A stretch of DNA of 64,000 nucleotides from Acidimicrobiales bacterium (GCA_030743005.1 JASLTG010000010.1:16967-80966); one strand, 5' to 3'; counted from the stretch's first letter, positions 31,519-40,003 are shown. Program-made: numbers and translations. Notes: a model not told the origin generated them from the letters alone.

Positions 31519-31872
31519 GTGGCAGAAGAATCAAATGATGCAGCTACAGACGAAAACCAGAAACGCCCGATCAAAATGCTCCATGATCGGATCCTCGTAC
31601 GCATGCCAGGCGATGAAGCTGAACGGCGAAGTAGCGGAGGGATTTTGATTCCCGCTACAGCACAACAACAAAAACGTTTGGTGTGGGGTGAAGTAGTGGG
31701 GGCTGGACCTAACGTTCGAAGTGCCGAAGAGGGCGATCAGGTTCTATTTAGCCCAGATGACCGATATGAAGTCGAAGTTCATGGTGATGATTTCTTGATC
31801 CTGCGTGAACGTGATGTCCATGCGATAGCTGCTCCCCGGGTTGAGCCCGGCAGCACAGGTCTATACCTCTAA
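31519..31872 (+). CDS. Solitary GroES-like co-chaperonin with GLYL tail
   Basis: Cpn10-fold protein; GroES normally forms a seven-subunit lid on GroEL. The 117-residue product has an 18-residue acidic N-terminal extension. The core then follows: Met-Leu-His-Asp-Arg-Ile-Leu-Val-Arg, a mobile-loop region Ser-Ser-Gly-Gly-Ile-Leu-Ile-Pro, Gly-Glu-Val-Val-Gly-Ala-Gly-Pro, Gly-Asp-Gln-Val-Leu-Phe and Ile-Leu-Arg-Glu-Arg-Asp-Val-His-Ala-Ile. The core ends near residue 107, and a ten-residue tail ends Ser-Thr-Gly-Leu-Tyr-Leu. No groEL is adjacent. The tail resembles the proteasome-docking Gly-Gln-Tyr-Leu of Bpa and Mpa, so a role outside GroEL is possible (inference). Confidence 0.88.
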   Translation: MAEESNDAATDENQKRPIKMLHDRILVRMPGDEAERRSSGGILIPATAQQQKRLVWGEVVGAGPNVRSAEEGDQVLFSPDDRYEVEVHGDDFLILRERDVHAIAAPRVEPGSTGLYL

Positions 31873-31887
31873 ACAAAGGTGACCCTG

Positions 31888-34038
31888 GTGTCTGATAACG
31901 ACCAAAGCGGTTACACAACCCAAGGTGAAATAGAGATCCGAGTAGATGCGCTTCCAATCGACCCGGATGCGGCGATAGAAGATCTAGTGGACCGTCTGGA
32001 CTCGGCTCGGGGTGTGCTGCTCTCCTCAAGTTACGAATACCCGGGGCGTTACACGCGTTGGGATATGGGATTTGTTGACCCACCAGTCGCCGTGACAAGT
32101 CATGGAGACATCGTTACTGCCGAGGCATTGAATCCTCGGGGCGAAGTTCTTCTAAGCCCGATCAGACAAATTATGCAGGAACTCGAGCATGTTTCTATCG
32201 TTGAACAAGATGCTGCCCGGCTTGTTTGTGAGATAGAAAGACCAACTGTTCGATTCGAAGAAGAAGAGCGGAGCCGTCAGCCCTCGTCTTTTACAATAAT
32301 CCGGGCCATTGTTGAGCTATTCAATGGGCCTGATGAGCATTTAGGGCTTTATGGGGCATTTGGCTACGATTTAGCCTTCCAATTTGAACCTATCGATCTG
32401 AAGCTTGTCCGGCCCGAAAATCAACGAGATCTCGTTCTATATGTTCCTGATGAAATTATTGTCGTTGACCATCAGGGAGGAATAGCTGAACGTCGTCGAT
32501 ATGAATTCAGTTACAAGGGATCAAGCACGGCGGATATCAGTCGAGGAGGAGCCCGAGAGCCTTACCAACCCGATTTAGATCTCGAACCGAAGCGTGATCA
32601 TGAAAGCGGTGAATATGCAGGAGTGGTCGAACTAGCTCGCCAATATTTCGCTCGTGGTGATCTGTTTGAGGTGGTTTCGAGCCAGACTTTCGTAGAACCA
32701 TCTCCCGAACCACCGTCAGAGCTCTTCCGCCGCTTGAAGGAACAGAACCCATCTCCATATGGCTTTTTGATCAACCTGGGTCAAGCGGAATGGCTCGTCG
32801 GCGCTTCCCCAGAAATGTATGTACGCGTAGAAGGAGACAGAGTAGAAACCTGTCCAATCTCGGGAACGATTGCGAGAGGGCAAGACCCACTTGACGACGC
32901 GTCGCAGATTCTTGCCTTGCTTAATTCTGAAAAAGATGAGTCAGAACTAACCATGTGTACCGATGTCGATCGCAACGACAAGAGCCGGATCTGTATACCC
33001 GGATCGGTCAAGGTCATCGGACGCCGCCAAATCGAAATGTACTCGCGGCTTATCCACACAGTGGATCACGTAGAAGGTCGACTTCGACCTGAATTCGATG
33101 CCCTTGATGCATTCCTCACCCACACTTGGGCAGTCACTGTTACAGGCGCGCCAAAGACCGCAGCCATGATGTTTCTCGAAGACCACGAGAAAAGCCCAAG
33201 GGCCTGGTATGGCGGAGCAATCGGCAAGGTGGGATTTGATGGAGGGCTAAATACAGGACTGACACTCAGGACAATAAGGATCAAAGAGGGCCACGCGGAA
33301 GTTCGTGTTGGAGCCACGTTGTTGTGGGATTCAGACCCAGTTGCCGAAGAAGAAGAGACCGAATTGAAGGCCTCAGCCTTTTTGGATGCGCTGAGGTTGC
33401 CACGCAGAACTTCAGATATCCCAACATTCGCAGTAGCAGAAGAAAAGAAAAATGTTCTTCTTGTGGACCACATGGACTCTTTCGTGCACACCCTGGCTAA
33501 CTATCTGAGACAAACAGGAGCCGATGTCATAACTCAGAGGGCAGGTTTCCCATTAGGGGACCTTTCCCGCCTACACCCAGACTTATTAGTGTTATCGCCG
33601 GGCCCAGGGACACCATCAGATTTCGCAATCTCTGACACGATCGAAGCCGCCCTTGATCTGAAAATTCCGATATTTGGTGTCTGTTTAGGCCTTCAAGCTG
33701 TCGTGGAGTTCTTCGGAGGGACGCTCACCCAGTTGAAAACTCCCATGCACGGCAAAGCCTCGCCGATTCAAGTAACCGGAGGTCATCTGTTCGGCGGCCT
33801 TCCAACGGAATTCAGAGCGGGTCGTTACCACTCGCTCTATGCCCAAAAAGACACAGTTCCTGCCTCGTTAGAAGTGACAGCAACCAGTGCTGACGATGAC
33901 GTCGTAATGGCTGTTGAACACAAATCTTTACCGATAAAGGCTGTGCAATTTCACCCCGAATCAATAATGTCTTTCGACGACGAGATCGGCTTGCGGTTAG
34001 TGCGAAATGCGATCGAGATTTTGACGGACCAATCATGA
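31888..34038 (+). CDS. trpEG: Fused anthranilate synthase TrpE-TrpG
   Basis: Converts chorismate and glutamine to anthranilate, the first step of tryptophan synthesis. The single 716-residue chain has a TrpE-type chorismate domain (about residues 1-510; Gly-Ala-Ser-Pro-Glu-Met, Cys-Pro-Ile-Ser-Gly-Thr, Thr-Val-Thr-Gly-Ala-Pro-Lys). A class I amidotransferase follows (Pro-Gly-Pro-Gly-Thr-Pro, nucleophile in Gly-Val-Cys-Leu-Gly-Leu-Gln, His-Glu in Gln-Phe-His-Pro-Glu-Ser). This is the fused architecture known from alphaproteobacteria and some actinobacteria. GTG at 31888 is preferred over 31879 because AAAGGTGA precedes it by five bases. It follows the groES-like gene by 15 bases. Confidence 0.93.
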   Translation: MSDNDQSGYTTQGEIEIRVDALPIDPDAAIEDLVDRLDSARGVLLSSSYEYPGRYTRWDMGFVDPPVAVTSHGDIVTAEALNPRGEVLLSPIRQIMQELEHVSIVEQDAARLVCEIERPTVRFEEEERSRQPSSFTIIRAIVELFNGPDEHLGLYGAFGYDLAFQFEPIDLKLVRPENQRDLVLYVPDEIIVVDHQGGIAERRRYEFSYKGSSTADISRGGAREPYQPDLDLEPKRDHESGEYAGVVELARQYFARGDLFEVVSSQTFVEPSPEPPSELFRRLKEQNPSPYGFLINLGQAEWLVGASPEMYVRVEGDRVETCPISGTIARGQDPLDDASQILALLNSEKDESELTMCTDVDRNDKSRICIPGSVKVIGRRQIEMYSRLIHTVDHVEGRLRPEFDALDAFLTHTWAVTVTGAPKTAAMMFLEDHEKSPRAWYGGAIGKVGFDGGLNTGLTLRTIRIKEGHAEVRVGATLLWDSDPVAEEEETELKASAFLDALRLPRRTSDIPTFAVAEEKKNVLLVDHMDSFVHTLANYLRQTGADVITQRAGFPLGDLSRLHPDLLVLSPGPGTPSDFAISDTIEAALDLKIPIFGVCLGLQAVVEFFGGTLTQLKTPMHGKASPIQVTGGHLFGGLPTEFRAGRYHSLYAQKDTVPASLEVTATSADDDVVMAVEHKSLPIKAVQFHPESIMSFDDEIGLRLVRNAIEILTDQS

Positions 34039-34850
34039 CTCCCATGAGCTTTGCTAGTAAGAGAGACGTCGTCACGGCGGACGGACCTGACACTGAGGCC
34101 TACCTTCACGGCCAAATTTCACAAGATGTGGATGACATGGTGGACGGAGAGTCTCGCCTTTCTTTCCTTCTCGAGCCCAAAGGGAACGTAGAAAGCTGTT
34201 TCAGGATCACGCGCTTGAGGCAAGAGCGTTACCTGCTTGACACAGAGACAGGACACGGACCGCTTCTTTTGGCATCCCTCGAGCGCTTCAAACTTCGGTC
34301 CAAAATCGAGTTCGTTCTTCATGACTGGAAGATGGTTTCAGTTATAGGTAATTGCGAGACATTCGACTTTTCTTCAACGTTGTTGCGACTGGAATCGCCG
34401 TGGCCGGCTCTACAACATGTCGATTTACTAGCGGAAGATCCAACGGTGGACCTTCCTGCCTGCAGTTATGAGGAATATGAGCGGCTTCGCTTCAGTCATG
34501 GACTTCCAGTAATCGGCAGGGAATTTGATGTTGGGGCGATACCAAATGAGACTGATCTACTGGGTTTAGCAGTTTCCTTCGATAAGGGCTGCTATCGAGG
34601 TCAAGAGCTAGTGGAACGGATCGACTCGCGAAAGGGTGGACGCCGACTACTCCGCCGTATTCGTAGCGACGTCACTCTCTCTCCCGAAGAAGACCTATTT
34701 TCTGAAGGGAAGGAAGTTGGTGAGGTGCTCGCTGCGACCTCGACGCCGCCATACATCGGTTTTGCTTCTGTTCGGAGTGAAGCTCAAGGTATAGAAAATG
34801 AAGCAGGTGGAGATGTTGAGGTCTTTCCCCTTAACGAGGTTATTCAATAG
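34035..34850 (+). CDS. ygfZ: YgfZ/GcvT-like folate-binding protein
   Basis: Folate-binding GcvT-like protein that assists iron-sulfur cluster enzymes; not a glycine-cleavage enzyme. The 271-residue product has the YgfZ signature Lys-Gly-Cys-Tyr-Arg-Gly-Gln-Glu with the conserved cysteine, preceded by Phe-Asp-Lys. An N-terminal Tyr-Leu-His-Gly-Gln-Ile-Ser-Gln-Asp also matches. The ATG overlaps the trpEG stop as ATGA, so it is translated with trpEG although its function is unrelated to tryptophan. Confidence 0.88.
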   Translation: MTPMSFASKRDVVTADGPDTEAYLHGQISQDVDDMVDGESRLSFLLEPKGNVESCFRITRLRQERYLLDTETGHGPLLLASLERFKLRSKIEFVLHDWKMVSVIGNCETFDFSSTLLRLESPWPALQHVDLLAEDPTVDLPACSYEEYERLRFSHGLPVIGREFDVGAIPNETDLLGLAVSFDKGCYRGQELVERIDSRKGGRRLLRRIRSDVTLSPEEDLFSEGKEVGEVLAATSTPPYIGFASVRSEAQGIENEAGGDVEVFPLNEVIQ

Positions 34851-34878
34851 CGAAATCCTCCCGAGAGTTCTCGCGGAG

Positions 34879-34884
34879 TAGCCT
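34879..34884 (+). promoter_or_regulatory. Candidate -10 element before the ABM-domain gene
   Basis: TAGCCT in the 34851-34942 gap. A start about seven bases downstream would leave a leader of about 50 bases to the GTG at 34943. Confidence 0.4.
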
Positions 34885-34942
34885 CTGCGAGTGCCTAATG
34901 GTGTCGCAATCAGCGAGACCAGCTGAACTGGGAGACAAGATT

Positions 34943-35257
34943 GTGGCTAAACCTGCTCTGTTAGCGAAACTGACCGCCAAAGAAGGACAACGTGATGCCC
35001 TTTTGGCTGTGATTGCAGACTTGGGAATGCGAAATGTGTCGGGAGAACCAGGTACCGAGGTCTACGCAGCTCACAAAGACGCAGGCGACGAGAACGTCGT
35101 TTGGTTTTATGAAATGTATTCAGATGGAGATGCTCTAGCTGCCCATGGTGGATCAGACGAGATGAAAGAGTTCGGGCGTGCCACCGGAGAATTTATGGCT
35201 GGCCGAGCAGAACTGATCTTTCTTGAGCCTGTCTGTGCTAAAGGTCTCAACCTTTAG
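34943..35257 (+). CDS. Antibiotic biosynthesis monooxygenase (ABM)-domain protein
   Basis: Small dimeric alpha+beta barrel of the quinol monooxygenase YgiN type. The 104-residue product shows a first strand Leu-Leu-Ala-Lys-Leu-Thr-Ala-Lys and a helix with Gly-Gln-Arg-Asp-Ala-Leu, then Gly-Thr-Glu-Val-Tyr, Val-Trp-Phe-Tyr-Glu-Met-Tyr and a C-terminal helix-strand. GGGAG eight bases before the GTG at 34943 supports this start; an in-frame ATG at 34898 would add 15 residues. Role in this tryptophan region is unclear. Confidence 0.8.
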   Translation: MAKPALLAKLTAKEGQRDALLAVIADLGMRNVSGEPGTEVYAAHKDAGDENVVWFYEMYSDGDALAAHGGSDEMKEFGRATGEFMAGRAELIFLEPVCAKGLNL

Positions 35258-35306
35258 TAACTGTGAGAGTAGCCAGGAACCACTGCATACCGGAAGGCAC
35301 CTCAGT

Positions 35307-36095
35307 ATGACTGTCGGCGATGGAACTTATTTAGATCGGATCATTGTCGAACACCGCGAAAGAGCTGCAGTAGACCGACGGCCTCTGGAAGCGTTGCATG
35401 AAGAGGCCGCCCAGTGTCAAACACCGCGACAGTTCTCATATGCCCTCAAAGAACCGGGCTTGAGTGTGATAGCGGAGGTGAAACGTCGGTCTCCTTCAAA
35501 GGGTGATCTCTTTGCCGATTTGGATCCAGCAGTGTTAGCTGAGCAGTACATGCGAGGAGGAGCTGCATGTTTATCTGTTCTCACTGATGGGCCAAATTTC
35601 GGAGGTTCCAGCCAAGACTTGGAAGTGGCTCGATCAGCAGTTGATCTGCCGGTGTTGAGAAAAGACTTCACTGTGCACGAACGAGATGTGCTGGACGCAC
35701 GGCTAATGGGTGCTGATGCCGTTTTGTTGATCGTCGCAGCACTTTCTTCTGATGAACTTGCAACCTTCTTTGAATTGGCTCGAACTTTAGGAATGGATGC
35801 ACTGGTTGAGGTCCACGACGAGAATGAGCTTGAGACCGCACTCCAGGTCGGCGCGGATTTGATTGGGATCAACCAAAGAGACTTGTTTACCTTTGAGGTC
35901 GACCATGAACGGGCGGCTCGAATGGCGAAACTCATCCCAGACGGGGTAGTGGGAGTGGCCGAGTCTGGAGTTAGAGGTCGAGAAGACGCCATGGCTTTGA
36001 GTGAAGCTGGGTACTCAGCCATCCTCGTTGGCGAAACTTTGGTGGTGAGCGACGATCCAGGAATGGCTGTCTCTGCTTTAAGAGGAGCCGTTTGA
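35307..36095 (+). CDS. trpC: Indole-3-glycerol phosphate synthase TrpC
   Basis: TIM-barrel synthase closing the indole ring by decarboxylation of CdRP. The 262-residue product has the catalytic Glu-Val-Lys-Arg-Arg-Ser-Pro-Ser-Lys-Gly, Leu-Arg-Lys-Asp-Phe, Gly-Ile-Asn-Gln-Arg-Asp-Leu and Glu-Ser-Gly motifs. The ATG at 35307, after GGAAGG, is chosen over an in-frame upstream start that would overlap the ABM gene. Its stop overlaps trpF. Confidence 0.95.
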   Translation: MTVGDGTYLDRIIVEHRERAAVDRRPLEALHEEAAQCQTPRQFSYALKEPGLSVIAEVKRRSPSKGDLFADLDPAVLAEQYMRGGAACLSVLTDGPNFGGSSQDLEVARSAVDLPVLRKDFTVHERDVLDARLMGADAVLLIVAALSSDELATFFELARTLGMDALVEVHDENELETALQVGADLIGINQRDLFTFEVDHERAARMAKLIPDGVVGVAESGVRGREDAMALSEAGYSAILVGETLVVSDDPGMAVSALRGAV

Positions 36096-36769
36096 TGTTC
36101 GTCAAGATCTGTGGAATTACCACTGAAGAGGATGCGCTCCTCGCTATAGGAATGGGTGCTGATGCATTGGGTTTCAACTTTGTTCCTGGGTCATCGCGAC
36201 AGATTCGTCCAGCAGTGGCAAGAGATATAGTCCGTCGTTTGCCAGGTGGCGTGCTGACGGTTGGGATCTTTAGGGATGAGCTGAAAGAAACCGTCGTTCA
36301 GACGGTGCATGACGCGGGTCTGCAAGCAGCCCAGCTTCATGGGCGAGAATCTGCTGAAGATAGTTCGTGGATCGCCGAGCGAGTTCCTTACCTGATCAAG
36401 GTATTTGTTGCGGGTGACCCTGCTATCGATGAACTCGATCGTTATTCAGCTACGGCAGTTCTGGTTGATGCACCTGAGCCCGGTTCTGGTGAAGTCTTTG
36501 ATTGGTCGCTGCTTGACGGAAGAGAAAGAGGACGTCCACTTATCTTGGCAGGCGGGCTGGACCCTAAGAACGTGGCCCAAGCTGTGAGTGTCGTTAAGCC
36601 ATGGGGTGTCGACGTCGCGAGTGGAGTTGAGGCTTCACCAGGGGTCAAAGACCCAGTCAAGGTTAGGGAATTCGTAATGAATGCCCGAGATGCTGGAAAT
36701 TCGCTGGAGCCCAAGGATGAAGATTTTGACCCAGATGCTCCGAGACCCTATGACTGGCGAGATGAGTGA
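36095..36769 (+). CDS. trpF: Phosphoribosylanthranilate isomerase TrpF
   Basis: TIM-barrel isomerase acting between TrpD and TrpC. The 224-residue product starts with the invariant Val-Lys-Ile-Cys-Gly-Ile-Thr, with the catalytic cysteine. It has Gly-Phe-Asn-Phe-Val, Gln-Leu-His-Gly, the catalytic Asp in Leu-Val-Asp-Ala, and Ala-Gly-Gly-Leu and Asp-Val-Ala-Ser-Gly-Val-Glu phosphate loops. An acidic C-terminal tail of about 20 residues is extra. AGAGGAG lies eight bases before the ATG at 36095, which overlaps the trpC stop. Confidence 0.95.
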   Translation: MFVKICGITTEEDALLAIGMGADALGFNFVPGSSRQIRPAVARDIVRRLPGGVLTVGIFRDELKETVVQTVHDAGLQAAQLHGRESAEDSSWIAERVPYLIKVFVAGDPAIDELDRYSATAVLVDAPEPGSGEVFDWSLLDGRERGRPLILAGGLDPKNVAQAVSVVKPWGVDVASGVEASPGVKDPVKVREFVMNARDAGNSLEPKDEDFDPDAPRPYDWRDE

Positions 36770-36790
36770 TGACGTAAGGGTCACCACCGA

Positions 36791-36796
36791 TAGGTT
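36791..36796 (+). promoter_or_regulatory. -10 element of leaderless trpB
   Basis: TAGGTT ends six bases before the ATG at 36803. This suggests trpBA has its own promoter and selects this ATG over the in-frame ATG six bases later. Confidence 0.55.
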
Positions 36797-36802
36797 GAAC
36801 AT

Positions 36803-37972
36803 ATGGTGATGACCGATCCGAATGAGGAAGGGCGCTTTGGTGAGTTTGGTGGGCGCTTCGTCCCTGAAACTCTGATCCCAGCTTGTGAAGAGCTTGAAAT
36901 AGCATTTCGCGATGCTTGGGCCGACCCGGCGTTCGTCAGCGAATTTCATCGAATCCTTACCGACTATGGGGGTCGACCCTCTCCTCTCACGGAGTGTTAC
37001 CGGCTATCTGAGCAATTGGGAGTCAGAATTCTTCTGAAACGGGAGGATCTGAATCACACAGGTTCACACAAGATCAACAATGTGATTGGTCAAGCCCTAC
37101 TTGCTCGTCGAATGGGGAAGTCCCGCCTTGTCGCTGAAACAGGAGCGGGACAACACGGAGTTGCCACCGCAACCGCAGCGGCACTCTTAGATATGGACTG
37201 CAAGGTCTATATGGGACAAGTTGACGTTGAACGTCAAGAATTGAATGTCTTTCGAATGCATTTATTAGGGTCAGAAGTTGAGGCGGTTTCATCTGGCAGC
37301 CAGACCCTAAAAGACGCAGTAAATGAGGCTCTTCGCGATTGGGTGGCCACCGTCGAAAACACTCATTATTGCCTGGGATCGGTGATGGGCCCGCACCCAT
37401 ACCCTTGGATGGTTCGAACCTTTCATCATGTCATTGGTGACGAGGCCCATGAGCAATGCCTGAAGCTCATGAATAGCGTCCCCGACGTTGTCGTTGCCTG
37501 TGTAGGCGGCGGAAGTAATGCCGCGGGGATCTTTTCGGGCTTTGCGGATACCGACGCCAGGTTGATCGGAGTGGAGCCCGCCGGTGGGGCTGCCGTCGGT
37601 CGTGGGGTTCCAGGGGTTGTACACGGGATGAACTCATACCTGATGCAAGACGAGGTTGGACAGGTTCAAGAAGCTGAGTCCATTTCGGCAGGGCTTGATT
37701 ACCCAGGAGTTGGGCCAGAACACGCATACTTATCATCGATAGGTCGAGCAGAATATCCCGCGGTCACCGACCAAGAGGTTATTGAAGCTTTCCAGTTGCT
37801 GTCTAAGACTGAGGGGATTATCCCTGCGCTTGAATCAGCTCACGCTTTGGCGTGGGTTGTTCGGGAGGCAGCAACATTGCAAGATCAGGTGGTGCTTTTG
37901 AATCTCTCTGGACGCGGCGACAAAGACGTTGACCAAATGATGGACGTGTTGGGAACGGAAAGCAGTCAGTGA
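36803..37972 (+). CDS. trpB: Tryptophan synthase beta chain TrpB
   Basis: PLP enzyme condensing indole with serine. The 389-residue product has [13 protein letters not shown], the PLP lysine in [22 protein letters not shown], and Leu-Ser-Gly-Arg-Gly-Asp-Lys-Asp near the end. This is the canonical TrpB1 form, partnered with the overlapping trpA. Confidence 0.97.
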   Translation: MVMTDPNEEGRFGEFGGRFVPETLIPACEELEIAFRDAWADPAFVSEFHRILTDYGGRPSPLTECYRLSEQLGVRILLKREDLNHTGSHKINNVIGQALLARRMGKSRLVAETGAGQHGVATATAAALLDMDCKVYMGQVDVERQELNVFRMHLLGSEVEAVSSGSQTLKDAVNEALRDWVATVENTHYCLGSVMGPHPYPWMVRTFHHVIGDEAHEQCLKLMNSVPDVVVACVGGGSNAAGIFSGFADTDARLIGVEPAGGAAVGRGVPGVVHGMNSYLMQDEVGQVQEAESISAGLDYPGVGPEHAYLSSIGRAEYPAVTDQEVIEAFQLLSKTEGIIPALESAHALAWVVREAATLQDQVVLLNLSGRGDKDVDQMMDVLGTESSQ

Positions 37973-38760
37973 ATCTCAACTCTGATGTCGGCCGGATGGA
38001 AAGCTTCCTTCGTGGCCGTCGAGATGACGGTGCGAAATTATTAGTTGTCTACATAACCGGTGGTTACGAAGGATGGGAAGCTGCAGTAGAAACAGCGGCA
38101 GCGGCAGGGGCAGACGCTATAGAAATCGGAATACCGTTTTCTGACCCAGTAATGGACGGCCCAGTGATTCAGGAAGCTAGCCACGCGGCTCTTGAAGCTG
38201 GAGCTACTCCCGCTTCAGTGTTAGCGGCAGTACCTAATCTTGATACAGGTGTTCCTCACGCCATCATGACTTACTACAACCTTGCCCACCACCCCGGACA
38301 TGAAAGGTTCGCGGCAACGTTGGCGAACTCAGCCATTGATGCTGCGATCTTGCCAGATCTACCACTTGTGGAATCAGGACCTTGGCGGCAAGCAGCAACA
38401 GATGCCGGAGTCGAGACAATCATGTTGGCGGCACCAACAACGCCAGATGACAGACTTCCAGAATTGTGTGCCGCCTCCAGAGGGTTTGTCTATGCGGTAG
38501 GGCTGCTCGGTGTGACAGGAGAGAGGTCAGCTCTCGCTTCAACTGCAACTGAAATAGCAAAAAGATGTAAGAGCGTTACCGATAAACCAGTGCTCACAGG
38601 TGTCGGCATAGGTTCGCCGGAACAAGCTGTCGAGGCAAGCGTCGTGGCTGATGGAGTCATCATCGGGTCAGCGGTTGTACGACGTCTTCTTGATGGCAGT
38701 GGAGCGGATGGAGTAGGCGAGCTAGTGGCCTCCTACCGAGCGGCGCTCGACGCCGGGTGA
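37969..38760 (+). CDS. trpA: Tryptophan synthase alpha chain TrpA
   Basis: TIM-barrel lyase cleaving indole-3-glycerol phosphate to indole, which is channelled to TrpB. The 263-residue product has the catalytic glutamate in [15 protein letters not shown], the second catalytic Asp in Leu-Pro-Asp-Leu-Pro, and the phosphate loop Gly-Val-Gly-Ile-Gly. The segment Met-Thr-Tyr-Tyr-Asn also matches. Starts with GTG overlapping the trpB stop. Confidence 0.96.
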   Translation: MNLNSDVGRMESFLRGRRDDGAKLLVVYITGGYEGWEAAVETAAAAGADAIEIGIPFSDPVMDGPVIQEASHAALEAGATPASVLAAVPNLDTGVPHAIMTYYNLAHHPGHERFAATLANSAIDAAILPDLPLVESGPWRQAATDAGVETIMLAAPTTPDDRLPELCAASRGFVYAVGLLGVTGERSALASTATEIAKRCKSVTDKPVLTGVGIGSPEQAVEASVVADGVIIGSAVVRRLLDGSGADGVGELVASYRAALDAG

Positions 38761-38772
38761 GGCCCGTTTTCG

Positions 38773-39132
38773 GTGGTGAATGAGACGGCCGACGAGTGCG
38801 AATTGTGTGAGGCAGCACGATTTACCCACTGGTACTACGAAGATGACGTTTGTTGGGTGGCGGATTGCGAGGCTTGTTCAACACCGATGGTTGTATGGAA
38901 ATCTCATGGGACAACGCCTGCTGAAGAAGAGATTGAATGGATGCTGGACCGCCTAGACGAGGCGGGAATTGAGAGATTCGGAAAGGGGAACAGCTCCATT
39001 GACCGGACAATGAGGCAGATCCCTGAACACTTCCATGCCCATATACGCGATGCTCAATGGGTTTCTCGTAGGTGGACCGAAAAGCCCAGTAAGTACTCCG
39101 GAGTTGGCGGTCACCGATTGCAGTTGAAATGA
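38773..39132 (+). CDS. HIT-like zinc protein of unknown function
   Basis: 119 residues. Cys9 and Cys12 plus Cys32 and Cys35 form two Cys-x-x-Cys pairs that look like a zinc site, with another Cys27. Residues 86-91 read His-Phe-His-Ala-His-Ile, matching the histidine triad of HIT nucleotide hydrolases and transferases, and a His-Gly pair occurs at residue 45. Zinc plus a late histidine triad is seen in GalT-like HIT proteins, but this one is shorter than typical members and no nucleotide-binding loop is obvious. Starts 12 bases after trpA and overlaps the cytochrome gene. Confidence 0.75.
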   Translation: MVNETADECELCEAARFTHWYYEDDVCWVADCEACSTPMVVWKSHGTTPAEEEIEWMLDRLDEAGIERFGKGNSSIDRTMRQIPEHFHAHIRDAQWVSRRWTEKPSKYSGVGGHRLQLK

Positions 39133-39491
39133 AGGTTTTGGGGTTACGACTTTTGTTGGTGCTGCTATGTGGATGCTGTCTAGCGTGCGGTGACAATACT
39201 GATTGGGCCTCTAAAGGCCCTACAGGCGAACAATACCCCCAGGCTGAATTGAGTCTGGGTGAAGCGGTATATATCGATACATGTTCGGCCTGTCACGGAC
39301 GAAACGGCTCCGGTAATTTCGGCCCCGAACTTGTAGGCAAGGGACATAAATACTCCTACGACGAGCAACGTAACCTCGTTGAGTGGGGAAGGCGTTCGAT
39401 GCCCGGCTTTGGTGCGAGTCTTACAGACGCGGAAATTGATGCAGTCGTGGCGTACATACGTGTGGGCTTCTTCGATAAATCTGCTGACTAA
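39129..39491 (+). CDS. Class I cytochrome c lipoprotein
   Basis: Membrane-anchored electron carrier on the outer face of the membrane. The 120-residue product has a hydrophobic signal peptide (Leu-Leu-Leu-Val-Leu-Leu) ending in a lipobox-like Cys-Leu-Ala-Cys-Gly at residues 17-21. A single haem-binding Cys-Ser-Ala-Cys-His follows, then a Gly-Pro-Glu-Leu loop and the axial methionine in Met-Pro-Gly-Phe. LspA at 9851 would process it. Small c-type cytochromes like this donate to oxidases or other dehydrogenases; the partner is not in the window. Confidence 0.88.
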   Translation: MKVLGLRLLLVLLCGCCLACGDNTDWASKGPTGEQYPQAELSLGEAVYIDTCSACHGRNGSGNFGPELVGKGHKYSYDEQRNLVEWGRRSMPGFGASLTDAEIDAVVAYIRVGFFDKSAD

Positions 39492-39529
39492 TTATCTTCT
39501 TGAGGCACTACGGGGGACTATTAGATCGC

Positions 39530-39535
39530 TAGGTT
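39530..39535 (+). promoter_or_regulatory. -10 element of leaderless peroxiredoxin gene
   Basis: TAGGTT ends six bases before the ATG at 39542. The same hexamer and spacing occur before trpB. Confidence 0.6.
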
Positions 39536-39541
39536 GGCTAG

Positions 39542-40003
39542 ATGCTTCAGCTTGGTGACAGGGCCCCTGCCTTCACGCTTTATGACCAGAACGGCCAAAA
39601 GTGGCGCTTAACGGATCACTCCGATTCTCGAATAGCGCTCTTCTTCTATCCGAAAGCCAATACCTCCGGGTGCACGGAGCAGGCGGTCGGGCTGCGTGAT
39701 CTGCTTCCCAAAATAGGTGGCGTTGAAGTTGTTGGCGTTAGCCCTGACAGCCCCGAGAAACAGGCGGCATGGGCCGAGAAGCACCAACTAAGTTTCCCCC
39801 TCCTCTCGGACCCGGAACACAAGGTTGCTCGGAAGTACTTTGTTTTTGGGCCGAAGAAACTTTACGGTCGAGAGTATGAGGGCATCACGCGGTCGCTCTT
39901 TTTGATTTCTCCTTCTGGACGAATTGAGGGGACGTGGGTAAAGGTGTCGCCAAAAGCAACCCCAGTCGAATTGTTGTCAGCACTGGAGAAAATCAATGAG
40001 TGA
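39542..40003 (+). CDS. Peroxiredoxin, BCP/PrxQ-like, one-cysteine type
   Basis: Thiol peroxidase of the AhpC/TSA superfamily reducing hydroperoxides. The 153-residue product has Pro-Lys-Ala-Asn-Thr-Ser-Gly-Cys-Thr-Glu with the peroxidatic cysteine and its Thr partner, and Val-Val-Gly-Val-Ser-Pro-Asp-Ser. Most PrxQ proteins carry a resolving cysteine five residues after the first; here that position is valine and there is no other cysteine. An external thiol, plausibly mycothiol or thioredoxin, must resolve the intermediate. Overlaps the FabZ-like gene by eight bases. Confidence 0.88.
   Translation: MLQLGDRAPAFTLYDQNGQKWRLTDHSDSRIALFFYPKANTSGCTEQAVGLRDLLPKIGGVEVVGVSPDSPEKQAAWAEKHQLSFPLLSDPEHKVARKYFVFGPKKLYGREYEGITRSLFLISPSGRIEGTWVKVSPKATPVELLSALEKINE

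Noticed and set aside
31873..31887. Trp attenuator or leader peptide before trpEG
   Set aside because: Only 15 bases separate the groES-like stop from the trpEG start, and no run of Trp codons occurs nearby.
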